Position numbers and translations under genes: made by a program
Notes under the pieces: generated by a model
Database searches by the model: none
The model's input: only the letters and a program-made list of their open reading frames with translations
What the model was told of the DNA's origin: nothing
Source of the DNA: Caldilineaceae bacterium
GTDB taxonomy: Bacteria; Chloroflexota; Anaerolineae; Caldilineales; Caldilineaceae
Reading direction: 5' to 3'
Length of the DNA stretch: 64,000 nucleotides
NCBI GenBank assembly: GCA_020433455.1
Contig: JAGRCP010000080.1
Location: 83,617-147,616, forward strand
Shown: one piece after another, positions 57,702 through 64,000 of the stretch
Position numbering within the stretch: the stretch's first letter is position 1
How the letters are laid out: every line of letters starts with the position of its first letter

Positions 57702-58556
57702 TTACTCCTTGACTGCGCCGAAGGTGAGACCCATAACGATATAGCGCTGAATAAAGATCAGGAAAATGAGCGCGGGCAGGGTTGCGATCATGGCGACCGC
57801 GGCCATCTGGCCCCACTCTGTACCCGTCACGGAAATGTAGCCGGCCAGGCCCGTGGTGATGGTGCGGGCGTTGACGCTGGTAAGCGAGGCGGCGAACAGG
57901 TATTCGTTCCAGGCAAAAATCCAGCTCAAAATGAAGGTGATGGCCAGTCCCGGAGCCGTGAGGGGCAGAATCACGCGGACCAAAACCGTCCATCGGTTGG
58001 CCCCGTCCACCCGCGCGGCTTCGTCCAGCTCAATGGGAATGCCGTCCATGATCCCCTTCATCAGCCAAACCGCGAAGGGCAGGTTGAAGACGCAGTAGAC
58101 CAGGATGAGGCCGATGCGCGTGTCGAACATGGTCCACTGACCGATGCGGAAGACCCGGGTAAAGAGCAGAAACATGGGCAGGGCAAAGGCCGCGGGCGGA
58201 GCCATGCGATTGGTAATCAGCCAAAAGAAAATGTTGTTGGAGCCGGCCAGCTTCCAGCGCGACAGGGCGTAGGTGGCCAACACGGCCAGGACCGAAACCA
58301 GCAGCGCGTTGCTGGTAGCAACGATCAGCGAGTTGATCAGGTAGCGCTGGAAGACCGGGTCGGTGAGGGGCTCCAGATAGTTTGGGGCGTAAAAAGTCGT
58401 CTGTATAAAATTGCCCACGTCAAACAACTCTACCCGGCTGCGCGCGGAAATGGCAAAGAGCCAGTAGATGGGCAAGAGGGTGATGACGGTCAGGATGATC
58501 CAAAGCGCATAGGTGGCGATCAGGCCCAGGTTTTTGCGAAAACTTGTAGATGTCAT
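57702..58556 (-). CDS. CUT1 ABC transporter permease, MalG type
   Basis: 284 residues from ATG 58556. Six hydrophobic helices. The EAA loop '[20 protein letters not shown]' (about 183) docks an ATPase. '[19 protein letters not shown]' and the ending '[17 protein letters not shown]' are typical of the second permease. 34 bases separate it from the first permease. The long upstream frame to 58811 overlaps that gene and is rejected. No ATPase gene is found in the operon. Confidence 0.92.
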   Translation of the reverse strand: MTSTSFRKNLGLIATYALWIILTVITLLPIYWLFAISARSRVELFDVGNFIQTTFYAPNYLEPLTDPVFQRYLINSLIVATSNALLVSVLAVLATYALSRWKLAGSNNIFFWLITNRMAPPAAFALPMFLLFTRVFRIGQWTMFDTRIGLILVYCVFNLPFAVWLMKGIMDGIPIELDEAARVDGANRWTVLVRVILPLTAPGLAITFILSWIFAWNEYLFAASLTSVNARTITTGLAGYISVTGTEWGQMAAVAMIATLPALIFLIFIQRYIVMGLTFGAVKE

Positions 58557-58590
58557 GGCGTTCGCTTTCTCGTACGGTTCGGCGTGGGAT

Positions 58591-59472
58591 TCACGAAGAC
58601 GATTGCTGGTTGCCCACCTGCGCGAGCGCCACAAAAAGCAGCCACGCCAGCACGATGGTGAAGTAGAGAACGAGCAGGGACATGGCCGAACCATAGCCGT
58701 AGTCGGTTTGGGGGAAGACCACGCGCCAGATGTAGATGCCCACATAGCGGGTGGCATTACCCGGTCCACCGCCGGTAAGCATGAAGACCTCATCGACGAT
58801 GCGCAGGGCATCCATCATGCGGATAAAGACCGTGGTCACGATGACGGGCATCATCATGGGAATGGTGAGAAAGCGCAGGACCTGCCAGCGATTGGCCCCG
58901 TCCACCCTGGCCTGCTCCTGGGGCTCCTTGGGCATGGCCGTCAGCCCTGCCAGCATGGTCAGCGTGACGAAGGGCGTCCAGTGCCAGATATCCATGGCCA
59001 GGGTTGTAAAGAAGGCCTGTTCTGCATAGCGACCGATGTTGTAGTCGATGTCGAACCAGCGGTCCAGGTAATAGGGCGCGAGGCCGAAGCCGGGAATCGT
59101 GAGCAGACGCCAGGTTGCGCCGACGGCAATGGGCGCAATCACCAGGGGCAGCGCGTGAATGGTGCGAAAAACGATTTTACCCGGAAAATCGCGCAGCAGC
59201 GTAGACGCCAGCAGAAAGCCGAGGATGAGTTCAGAGGTAACGGCCAGCAGCGTAAAAAGAAGCGTACGCCCCAATGAGCCGAGGAAGGCCGAATCAAAGA
59301 CCAGGCGCCGGAAGTTATTCACGCCGGCCCATTCCATCTGTCCTGAAGCGGAAAAGACGTTCCAGTCAAAGAAACTGATGTAGAGGACATAGAGAAAGGG
59401 CAGCAGCCCCATCACGCCGAGAATGATTAACGTAGGGGCCAGCAACCCCCACCCCGTGCGGTTTGAATCCAT
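58591..59472 (-). CDS. CUT1 ABC transporter permease, MalF type
   Basis: 293 residues from ATG 59472 (CGGAG 8-12 bases upstream; ATG 59493 is an alternative). Six hydrophobic helices; EAA motif '[20 protein letters not shown]' (about 195). N-terminal '[20 protein letters not shown]' is the classic first helix of this family. Pairs with the next permease to form the channel for the sugar or polyol delivered by the binding protein encoded upstream. Confidence 0.92.
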   Translation of the reverse strand: MDSNRTGWGLLAPTLIILGVMGLLPFLYVLYISFFDWNVFSASGQMEWAGVNNFRRLVFDSAFLGSLGRTLLFTLLAVTSELILGFLLASTLLRDFPGKIVFRTIHALPLVIAPIAVGATWRLLTIPGFGLAPYYLDRWFDIDYNIGRYAEQAFFTTLAMDIWHWTPFVTLTMLAGLTAMPKEPQEQARVDGANRWQVLRFLTIPMMMPVIVTTVFIRMMDALRIVDEVFMLTGGGPGNATRYVGIYIWRVVFPQTDYGYGSAMSLLVLYFTIVLAWLLFVALAQVGNQQSSS

Positions 59473-59495
59473 GGGCAAGCTCCGCTGATTCACAA

Positions 59496-59571
59496 GGGTG
59501 CATTCAATTGCGGTTGGGGCGCCGGGCGGTCGTTAGGGCGCGCTACCGGCTAATCCGATTTGAATGCACCC
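59496..59571 (-). promoter_or_regulatory. Large hairpin upstream of the first permease gene
   Basis: 12-bp perfect arms GGGTGCATTCAA (59496-59507) and TTGAATGCACCC (59560-59571) with further partial pairing inside (GCCGG 59521-59525 with CCGGC 59546-59550). It lies between the binding-protein and permease genes, 24 bases before the permease start. Confidence 0.65.
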
Positions 59572-59589
59572 AATTTATTAAGGGCGCAG

Positions 59590-59629
59590 ATCGAGCGGAA
59601 AGCCTTTGTGCAGGCGCTTTCCGCTCGAT
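59590..59629 (-). promoter_or_regulatory. 14-bp hairpin just downstream of the CUT1 binding-protein gene
   Basis: ATCGAGCGGAAAGC (59590-59603) with GCTTTCCGCTCGAT (59616-59629), perfect, 12-base loop, no T-run. It starts 11 bases past the stop. Expected to protect the binding-protein mRNA and reduce read-through into the permeases. Confidence 0.75.
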
Positions 59630-59639
59630 GGATAGAGGG

Positions 59640-61157
59640 CTATTCGCCGTAACCGAGTTGAACCATGGCTGCTTCGGCGGCAGCGCACGCCTGGTCGAGC
59701 GCTTCTTCAGCGGTCAGCTCACCGGCCAGCGCCTGCCAGAAGAAGGGATCCATGCTTTCCCGCAGGGTATTGTGGAAGGGGAAGGGCGGGGCGCCGCGAT
59801 AGAGGGGGCCGTCGTCCTTGAGCATGGTGTAATAGCCATTGGTGGCGACGTCAGCTTCCTGTACCTTGGGATCGTCAAAGGTGGAGTTCATGACGATGCG
59901 CGAGCCGGCTACAGCCCAGTCAGCCTGGACCGATTCCTGGCCGATGAACTCAAGCCAGAGCAGGGCGGCTTCCTTATTGCGGGACGAGTGAGGCACGCCG
60001 AACGCGCCGCCGTCATAGTAGCCGATGTAGCCTTCACCGGATTCAGCTTCTTCCAGCACGCCGTCGGACAGGGGCGAGCGGGCGACGCCGACGTTGCCCA
60101 CCACGGCCGAGCGATCCGTATCCGTGGCAATCCAGGTCGCGTTCTCACCGTAGACCCAGCCCTGGGCAGCGCGGCCGGCCGCGAAGCTGGCGGCAACCTC
60201 ATCCCACGTGCTGCTGGTGGCTTCCGGCGGAGCATAGTTGAGCATGTCCAGCCAGAAGTTGAGGGCTTCCTTGGCCGTGTCGCTGTTCATCTCGCCGCCG
60301 TTGTCTACGCATGCTTTCCAGGTGTCCAGATTGACGCCCCAGTTATAGACGCCGTAGGTAGGCGCAATCGATTCCACGAATTCGTACGTGGCCGACGGGT
60401 GACCGGTGTGGCCCTGAACGGTGGTGCCCCACAGGTCCATATCGTTCTCTTCCCCATAGGCGGTGAAGAATTCGGCGTTGTCCCGATATTGTTCGTGGGT
60501 CGTGGCGACGGAAAGGGGATAGCCGTACTCCGCCTCAAACGCGGCCTGAATGTCGGGATCGTCAAAGAGATCGGTGCGGTAGAGGTTGATCTTGATGAAG
60601 GCTTCCATGGGCACGCCGTAGAGGTCGCCCGTTTCCGGATCCTTGAAGTTGTCAATAAAAGAGGTGAAGTTGTTGACGTCGAAATCGGGTGAGGCCAGGT
60701 TCTCGTTGTCGGCCATCAACTGGGTCAGATTGGTGAGGAAATCCCGGCCCAGATAGGTGTAGATGATGTCCTGTTCAATGTAGACAAAGTCATAGATGCC
60801 CGTATTGGCTTCCATGTCCTGGATGGCCTTCTGGTACATCTCATCCCATGACGTGACCTCAAATTCGACGTTGATGCCGGTCGCTTCCGTAAACATGGGG
60901 GCCAGCACCTCTTCCACATAGCGGGAAGCGGGCGTGCTCTCCGAGACGCCGCGCAGGGTAACGCCTGCGTAAGGCGCAGCGGCTTCGCTCCACCAGCTCG
61001 TGTCCCCGGAAGCAGCTGCACTATCGCCTCCGCTGGTATCGGTCCCGGCAGCGGGCTCAGCAGTCGGTGCGGGCGCTGCCGGCGCGGAACAGGCTGCCAG
61101 GATCATGCTCACGATCATGAGCGGAACCAGCAGCGGGAGTAATCGACGTGACGACAT
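59640..61157 (-). CDS. CUT1 sugar/polyol-binding lipoprotein
   Basis: 505 residues. Signal peptide with lipobox 'MILAAC', Ala/Pro/Thr linker, then a type-II extracellular binding fold (SBP family 1): '[20 protein letters not shown]', '[20 protein letters not shown]', '[20 protein letters not shown]' and '[18 protein letters not shown]'. It has '[20 protein letters not shown]' near 385. The ligand is unknown, but it is the first gene of the operon that carries polyol dehydrogenases, so a pentitol or hexitol is likely. Transcribed from a near-consensus promoter 290 bases upstream; GGAGAA is the ribosome site. Confidence 0.9.
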   Translation of the reverse strand: MSSRRLLPLLVPLMIVSMILAACSAPAAPAPTAEPAAGTDTSGGDSAAASGDTSWWSEAAAPYAGVTLRGVSESTPASRYVEEVLAPMFTEATGINVEFEVTSWDEMYQKAIQDMEANTGIYDFVYIEQDIIYTYLGRDFLTNLTQLMADNENLASPDFDVNNFTSFIDNFKDPETGDLYGVPMEAFIKINLYRTDLFDDPDIQAAFEAEYGYPLSVATTHEQYRDNAEFFTAYGEENDMDLWGTTVQGHTGHPSATYEFVESIAPTYGVYNWGVNLDTWKACVDNGGEMNSDTAKEALNFWLDMLNYAPPEATSSTWDEVAASFAAGRAAQGWVYGENATWIATDTDRSAVVGNVGVARSPLSDGVLEEAESGEGYIGYYDGGAFGVPHSSRNKEAALLWLEFIGQESVQADWAVAGSRIVMNSTFDDPKVQEADVATNGYYTMLKDDGPLYRGAPPFPFHNTLRESMDPFFWQALAGELTAEEALDQACAAAEAAMVQLGYGE

Positions 61158-61318
61158 AGCGTTCTCCTTTAATTTGGTTGTGTGGAAAACAACGGACTTG
61201 CGGTACGACGGGAAGGTAACACAAAAAACGGCGAAATTAACCGGTTCGTGCCCAAAATGGATCTAACCGGAATCTCTTGGAGATAGTTGGTGCAAAACGC
61301 CTGTTATGCAAGCAAAAC

Positions 61319-61363
61319 GGGTTGACGGAGTGCGGACGCAAGCAGAGGCGCGTCCCTGTCAAT
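61319..61363 (-). promoter_or_regulatory. Stem-loop in the long leader of the CUT1 operon
   Basis: GGTTGAC near 61320 pairs with GTCAATCC near 61355 with one bulge, enclosing GGACGC/GCGTCC. It sits in the 5' leader between the promoter (61450-61478) and the binding-protein gene. A leader element or operator is possible. Confidence 0.35.
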
Positions 61364-61449
61364 CCGACGTGTTTTGAATATAACCGAAAATCTATTGTGA
61401 GGCTGAAGTAACTGTAGGGAGTATCTTGACACAGGTAAATACGCTGGGC

Positions 61450-61478
61450 AGTATAACATTATTTGTAATCGATGTCAA
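61450..61478 (-). promoter_or_regulatory. Near-consensus promoter of the polyol ABC operon
   Basis: Minus strand TTGACA (plus 61473-61478), 17-base spacer, TATACT (61450-61455). Predicted start about 61443, leaving a leader of about 285 bases. This shows the xylulokinase gene upstream is not the only source of operon transcription. Confidence 0.75.
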
Positions 61479-61619
61479 CGGCTTTTTTTACCCTTTCGTA
61501 AGTCAGTAGGAAAAAAAGAAAACGGAACGCAAGAAATAGCCATGCTTCGAAAGAAAACAAAAACAGTTGTCTGGGCGATTGCAGGCCATTGGGGCCAAAC
61601 GATTTTAGCCGACGTGATG

Positions 61620-61670
61620 CCGGACGATCCGGTTGCGGACCGGCATAATGCCGGTCCCTAGCTCCGCAAC
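61620..61670 (-). promoter_or_regulatory. Hairpins directly downstream of the second xylulokinase gene
   Basis: GGACCGGC-ATAAT-GCCGGTCC (61637-61657) with a competing outer pairing GTTGCGGA (61632-61639) and TCCGCAAC (61663-61670), and a second CCGGA-CGA-TCCGG (61620-61632). They start 13 bases past the kinase stop. No T-run, so a factor-dependent end or mRNA stabiliser is likelier than an intrinsic terminator. The remaining bases 61480-61615 show nothing recognisable. Confidence 0.55.
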
Positions 61671-61682
61671 CCTGTAACGACG

Positions 61683-63176
61683 TCACGCCAATCGCGCGTA
61701 GATGGGTTCCAGCGCGCGGTAGGTCGCGGCGTAGAGGTCAAGCAGTTCAGCATAGCGGGCCATGGTCGCCGGATTGGGCTCGGCCGCGGCAATGATCGCG
61801 GCGCTTTCCGTGGCGATGGACCAATCGTAGAGGCCAACGCCCACGCCCGCGGTAACCGCCGCGCCCCAGCTCGTGGCGTCGCCTTGCAGGGCCAGGGTCT
61901 GGACGGGCATTTGGAAAATATCGGCCAGAATCTGTCGCCAGAGAGGGCCGCGACTGCCGCCGCCGATAAAGCGCATGGCGCGCATGGCGGGGGCCTGTTC
62001 GCGCAGGGCGTTGACGATGAGCCCCAGGTTAAACGCCACGCCCTCCAGCGTCGCCCGCGCGATCTCGGCTTTGCCGTGGTTCATGGTCAGGCCCACCAGC
62101 GCGCCTCGGGCCAGAGGATTCCAGTAGGGACTGCGCTCACCTATGAAATAAGGCAGGAAGAGTAGGTTGTCGCTGCCCGGCGCAACCGCGGCCGCCGCTG
62201 CATCCAGATCCAGCGCATCCTGGGCCAGGAGGTTCCACGTCCACTGGCGTGCGCCGCCCGCGGCCTGCATAACGCCCATGGGCGCGTAGCGTTCCGGGTG
62301 CGCGTGATGAAAGGTGATGGTGCGGTGCAGGGGATCGGGCAGGGGCGCGTCCGCGGCAATCGAAACCCAGGCCGACGAGCCGATGTTGCAGTAGGCGTCG
62401 CCTGCATCGATCACGCCTGCGCCCACGCCCGCGGCCGAACCGTCTCCCGCACCGATGACCACCGGCGTGCCCGGGGCCAGTCCCGTGGCGTCGGCCGCGG
62501 TTGCCGTCACCTGACCGACGACCGCGTTGGACGGGTGGAGCGCGGGCAGTTTTTCAACCGGGATGTCCAGCCTGGCCAAAAAATCAGCCTCCCAATCACG
62601 CGTGGCCAGGTTGAAGAGGAGCGTGCCTGACGCGTCCGAATAATCGGTGACAAGGTTGCCCGTGAGCCGGTAGGCAATGTAGTCCTTGGGCTGAAGGAAG
62701 CAGACCGCTTGCGCATAAATTTCCGGCTGATGATTGCGCAGCCAGAGGATTTTGGGCGCGCTGTACGCCGGGCTGGGCAGGTGGCCGCACGTGTTGTAAA
62801 TGGCGTCTTCGCCGCAGCGCTCAACCAGAAACGCCCCTTCTTCCTGCGCGCGCTGGTCCGCCCAGATGATGCACGAACGCAAAGGCGCGCCGTCCGCGCC
62901 CAGCGCCACGCAGCCCATCATCTGGCCGCTGAAGCCGACGGCCGCAATCGCACTGGGGGCCACGCCCGTCTCCGCCAGCAGTTGGCGGGTCGTTACGCAG
63001 ACGGCCTGCCACCAGTCGTCCGGCTCCTGCTCGGCCCAGTTGGGATGGGGATAGGCCGTGGGATAGCCGGCAAACGCGCTGCCGACCTGCCGCCCCGCCT
63101 CGTCAAAGAGGGCGGCCTTGTTGCCGGTGGTGCCCAGGTCGTGAGCAAGAATATAGGTGTGGGTGGGTGGGATCAT
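61683..63176 (-). CDS. xylB: Xylulokinase-like FGGY kinase (second copy)
   Basis: 497 residues. N-terminal 'YILAHDLGTTGNKAALFDEA' (ATP-binding fold), 'WAEQEPDDWWQAVCVTT' (about 48), substrate motif 'VGFSGQMMGCVALG' (about 81) where most xylulokinases have GQMHG, and 'DYSDASGTLLFNLATRDW' (about 180). The catalytic Asp lies in 'VVIGAGDGSAAGVGAG' (about 245), and 'FLPYFIGERSPYWNPLARG' (about 345) is very xylulokinase-like, with 'RFIGGGSRGPLWRQILADIF' at the C-terminus. CGGAG precedes the start. It lies upstream of the polyol import operon and should phosphorylate the ketose formed by the polyol dehydrogenase. Confidence 0.9.
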   Translation of the reverse strand: MIPPTHTYILAHDLGTTGNKAALFDEAGRQVGSAFAGYPTAYPHPNWAEQEPDDWWQAVCVTTRQLLAETGVAPSAIAAVGFSGQMMGCVALGADGAPLRSCIIWADQRAQEEGAFLVERCGEDAIYNTCGHLPSPAYSAPKILWLRNHQPEIYAQAVCFLQPKDYIAYRLTGNLVTDYSDASGTLLFNLATRDWEADFLARLDIPVEKLPALHPSNAVVGQVTATAADATGLAPGTPVVIGAGDGSAAGVGAGVIDAGDAYCNIGSSAWVSIAADAPLPDPLHRTITFHHAHPERYAPMGVMQAAGGARQWTWNLLAQDALDLDAAAAAVAPGSDNLLFLPYFIGERSPYWNPLARGALVGLTMNHGKAEIARATLEGVAFNLGLIVNALREQAPAMRAMRFIGGGSRGPLWRQILADIFQMPVQTLALQGDATSWGAAVTAGVGVGLYDWSIATESAAIIAAAEPNPATMARYAELLDLYAATYRALEPIYARLA

Positions 63177-63213
63177 GGGTAGCTCCGTCGGTGGTGACTG
63201 GGGAATTAGAGAT

Positions 63214-63334
63214 GAGGAATGAGAAATTGGCGGCCCTTCCTGAGCGTGGTTGATATTTCGACGATACGCGGAGTGGAATCTTCACCGGTCAATAAAACGC
63301 ACGCCCAGGCGCCAAGACCAATTTCTTATTCCTC
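63214..63334. repeat. Inverted repeat flanking the gap between GNAT and xylulokinase genes
   Basis: 17-base arm 63214-63230 (purine-rich GAGGAATGAGAAATTGG) and its near-complement 63318-63334 (one mismatch). The right arm continues into a pyrimidine-rich run of TTCCTC/TTCAT units. Similar pyrimidine runs occur at 13500-13545 and 9095-9120. Confidence 0.5.
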
Positions 63335-63368
63335 GTTCCTCATTTCCTGTTCTTCATTTTCTCCCATT

Positions 63369-63920
63369 CTACCCGATCCGCTTGGCCATAAGAATATCCG
63401 GCTTACCCGGCCCGTTGGCGTCGGGGATGACGCCGACGATAGTGAAGCCCAGCTTCTGATAAAATTCGTAGGGGTGACGGCGCAGGTTGCGGATGCGTGC
63501 AATGTGGGGCCACGGATCGGGCGCGAGGAGGTCCGCGCCGGCCAGGCTGGTCATGTTGTCTTCGTCATCGCTGCCCAGGTAGAGGACGAGACCGCCCCGG
63601 GCTTTGACCTGAGTTTCCAGGTCCGCCACCAGCGCGCGGCCAATGCCCTGCCCCTGCCAGGCCGCATCCACGACCAGGGGATGCAGCTCCCATCCATGGC
63701 TATACGCGGGTTGACCGCCGATCCAGCCGATAACGTTGTCCCTATCGTTGACCGCCACGCGGTTGATGTGGCCCTCCTGGAGCGCGTCGGCGACTTCGGC
63801 GCGCGCCGCGTCCATGTCCGGCCACGCGTTGGGCCAGTGCGCGGCAAAGGCCGTCACCAGCAAACGCGCGGCCTGCTCCAGATGGGCGGGGGTATGGGGC
63901 GAGAGGTCGGTGATGTGCAT
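63369..63920 (-). CDS. GNAT acetyltransferase, AAC(6')-like
   Basis: 183 residues. GNAT core: strand pair 'RDNVIGWIGGQPAYSHGWEL', then '[20 protein letters not shown]' with the acetyl-CoA loop Q-G-x-G-I-G, and the end 'HPYEFYQKLGFTIVGVIPDA' followed by 'NGPGKPDILMAKRIG'. The 'GW(x)GG..Y...WELHPLVV' and 'YLGSDDEDNMTSL' stretches resemble aminoglycoside 6'-N-acetyltransferases of the chromosomal type. Its native substrate may be something else. Ribosome site CAGGGAG precedes the start. Last complete gene of the window; nothing recognisable follows to 64000. Confidence 0.82.
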   Translation of the reverse strand: MHITDLSPHTPAHLEQAARLLVTAFAAHWPNAWPDMDAARAEVADALQEGHINRVAVNDRDNVIGWIGGQPAYSHGWELHPLVVDAAWQGQGIGRALVADLETQVKARGGLVLYLGSDDEDNMTSLAGADLLAPDPWPHIARIRNLRRHPYEFYQKLGFTIVGVIPDANGPGKPDILMAKRIG

Positions 63921-64000
63921 GAATGGCTCCCTGCTAAATGTCGAAAAAATCAGGGGGCTTATAACGCGGCCGCCGGCTATACTGAAATCAGAATGAGAGC

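Overview
The window is a GC-rich bacterial chromosome segment with no phage, transposase, CRISPR array, rRNA or tRNA that I could find. The best guess for the host is a member of the Chloroflexota (Anaerolineae/Caldilineae-like). This is inferred from the gene mix: a DnaE with a long linker and extra C-terminal domain, an EF-G2 paralogue, MoeA fused to a periplasmic-binding-like domain, an mre-min-rodA cluster, and many sugar ABC systems with lipoprotein binding proteins. No taxonomic search was possible, so treat it as an inference.

Layout. 1-1.2 kb: a toxin-antitoxin pair (antitoxin cut by the window edge) and a truncated cysteine desulfurase. 1.2-2.7 kb: an O-antigen-ligase-like membrane protein (minus strand). 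3-7.3 kb: dnaE. 7.4-9 kb: a lipoprotein made of two nearly identical amino-acid-binding domains. 9.1-12 kb: PPK2-type kinase and acyl-CoA synthetase (minus). 12.2-19.4 kb: OsmC, an EcsC-like protein, proS, folC and a membrane glycosyltransferase. 19.4-27 kb: a divergent sugar locus, with FGGY kinase, SIS isomerase and SorC-type regulator on one side and a ribose-type (CUT2) ABC importer on the other. 27-29 kb: moeA-PBP fusion with a structured leader. 29.2-37.1 kb: a copper/chloride neighbourhood, comprising a cupredoxin/beta-helix/PLDc_N lipoprotein, a small PLDc_N protein, a Tat-exported multicopper oxidase and two tandem CLC channels with CBS and RCK_C domains. 37.4-45.3 kb: the cell-shape and division operon mreB-mreC-mreD-mrdA-minC-minD-rodA. 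45.4-52.4 kb: acyl-CoA dehydrogenase, a degenerate histidine-phosphatase/methyltransferase fusion next to a 2Fe-2S ferredoxin, EF-G2 and TrmI. 52.4-55 kb: a second membrane glycosyltransferase and a tiny membrane protein. 55.2-63.2 kb: a polyol/pentitol locus on the minus strand (xylulokinase, CUT1 binding protein and two permeases, DUF2160-like membrane protein, xylitol/sorbitol-type dehydrogenase, SDR). 63.4-63.9 kb: an AAC(6')-like acetyltransferase.

How it fits together. The two carbohydrate loci both end in a pentulose-kinase-type enzyme, so the cell probably feeds pentoses or pentitols into the pentose phosphate pathway. Binding-protein genes are repeatedly followed by strong hairpins that would let them be made in excess over their membrane partners. 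The 37-45 kb operon couples the elongation machinery (MreBCD, PBP2, RodA) with the division-site inhibitor MinCD, with no MinE in view.

Most unusual items: the copper/CLC neighbourhood, the pseudo-phosphatase/methyltransferase fusion with its ferredoxin partner, the recent in-frame duplication inside the amino-acid-binding lipoprotein, the EF-G2 with a broken G4 motif, the moeA leader, promoters placed to give leaderless mRNAs, and several dispersed hairpin repeats.
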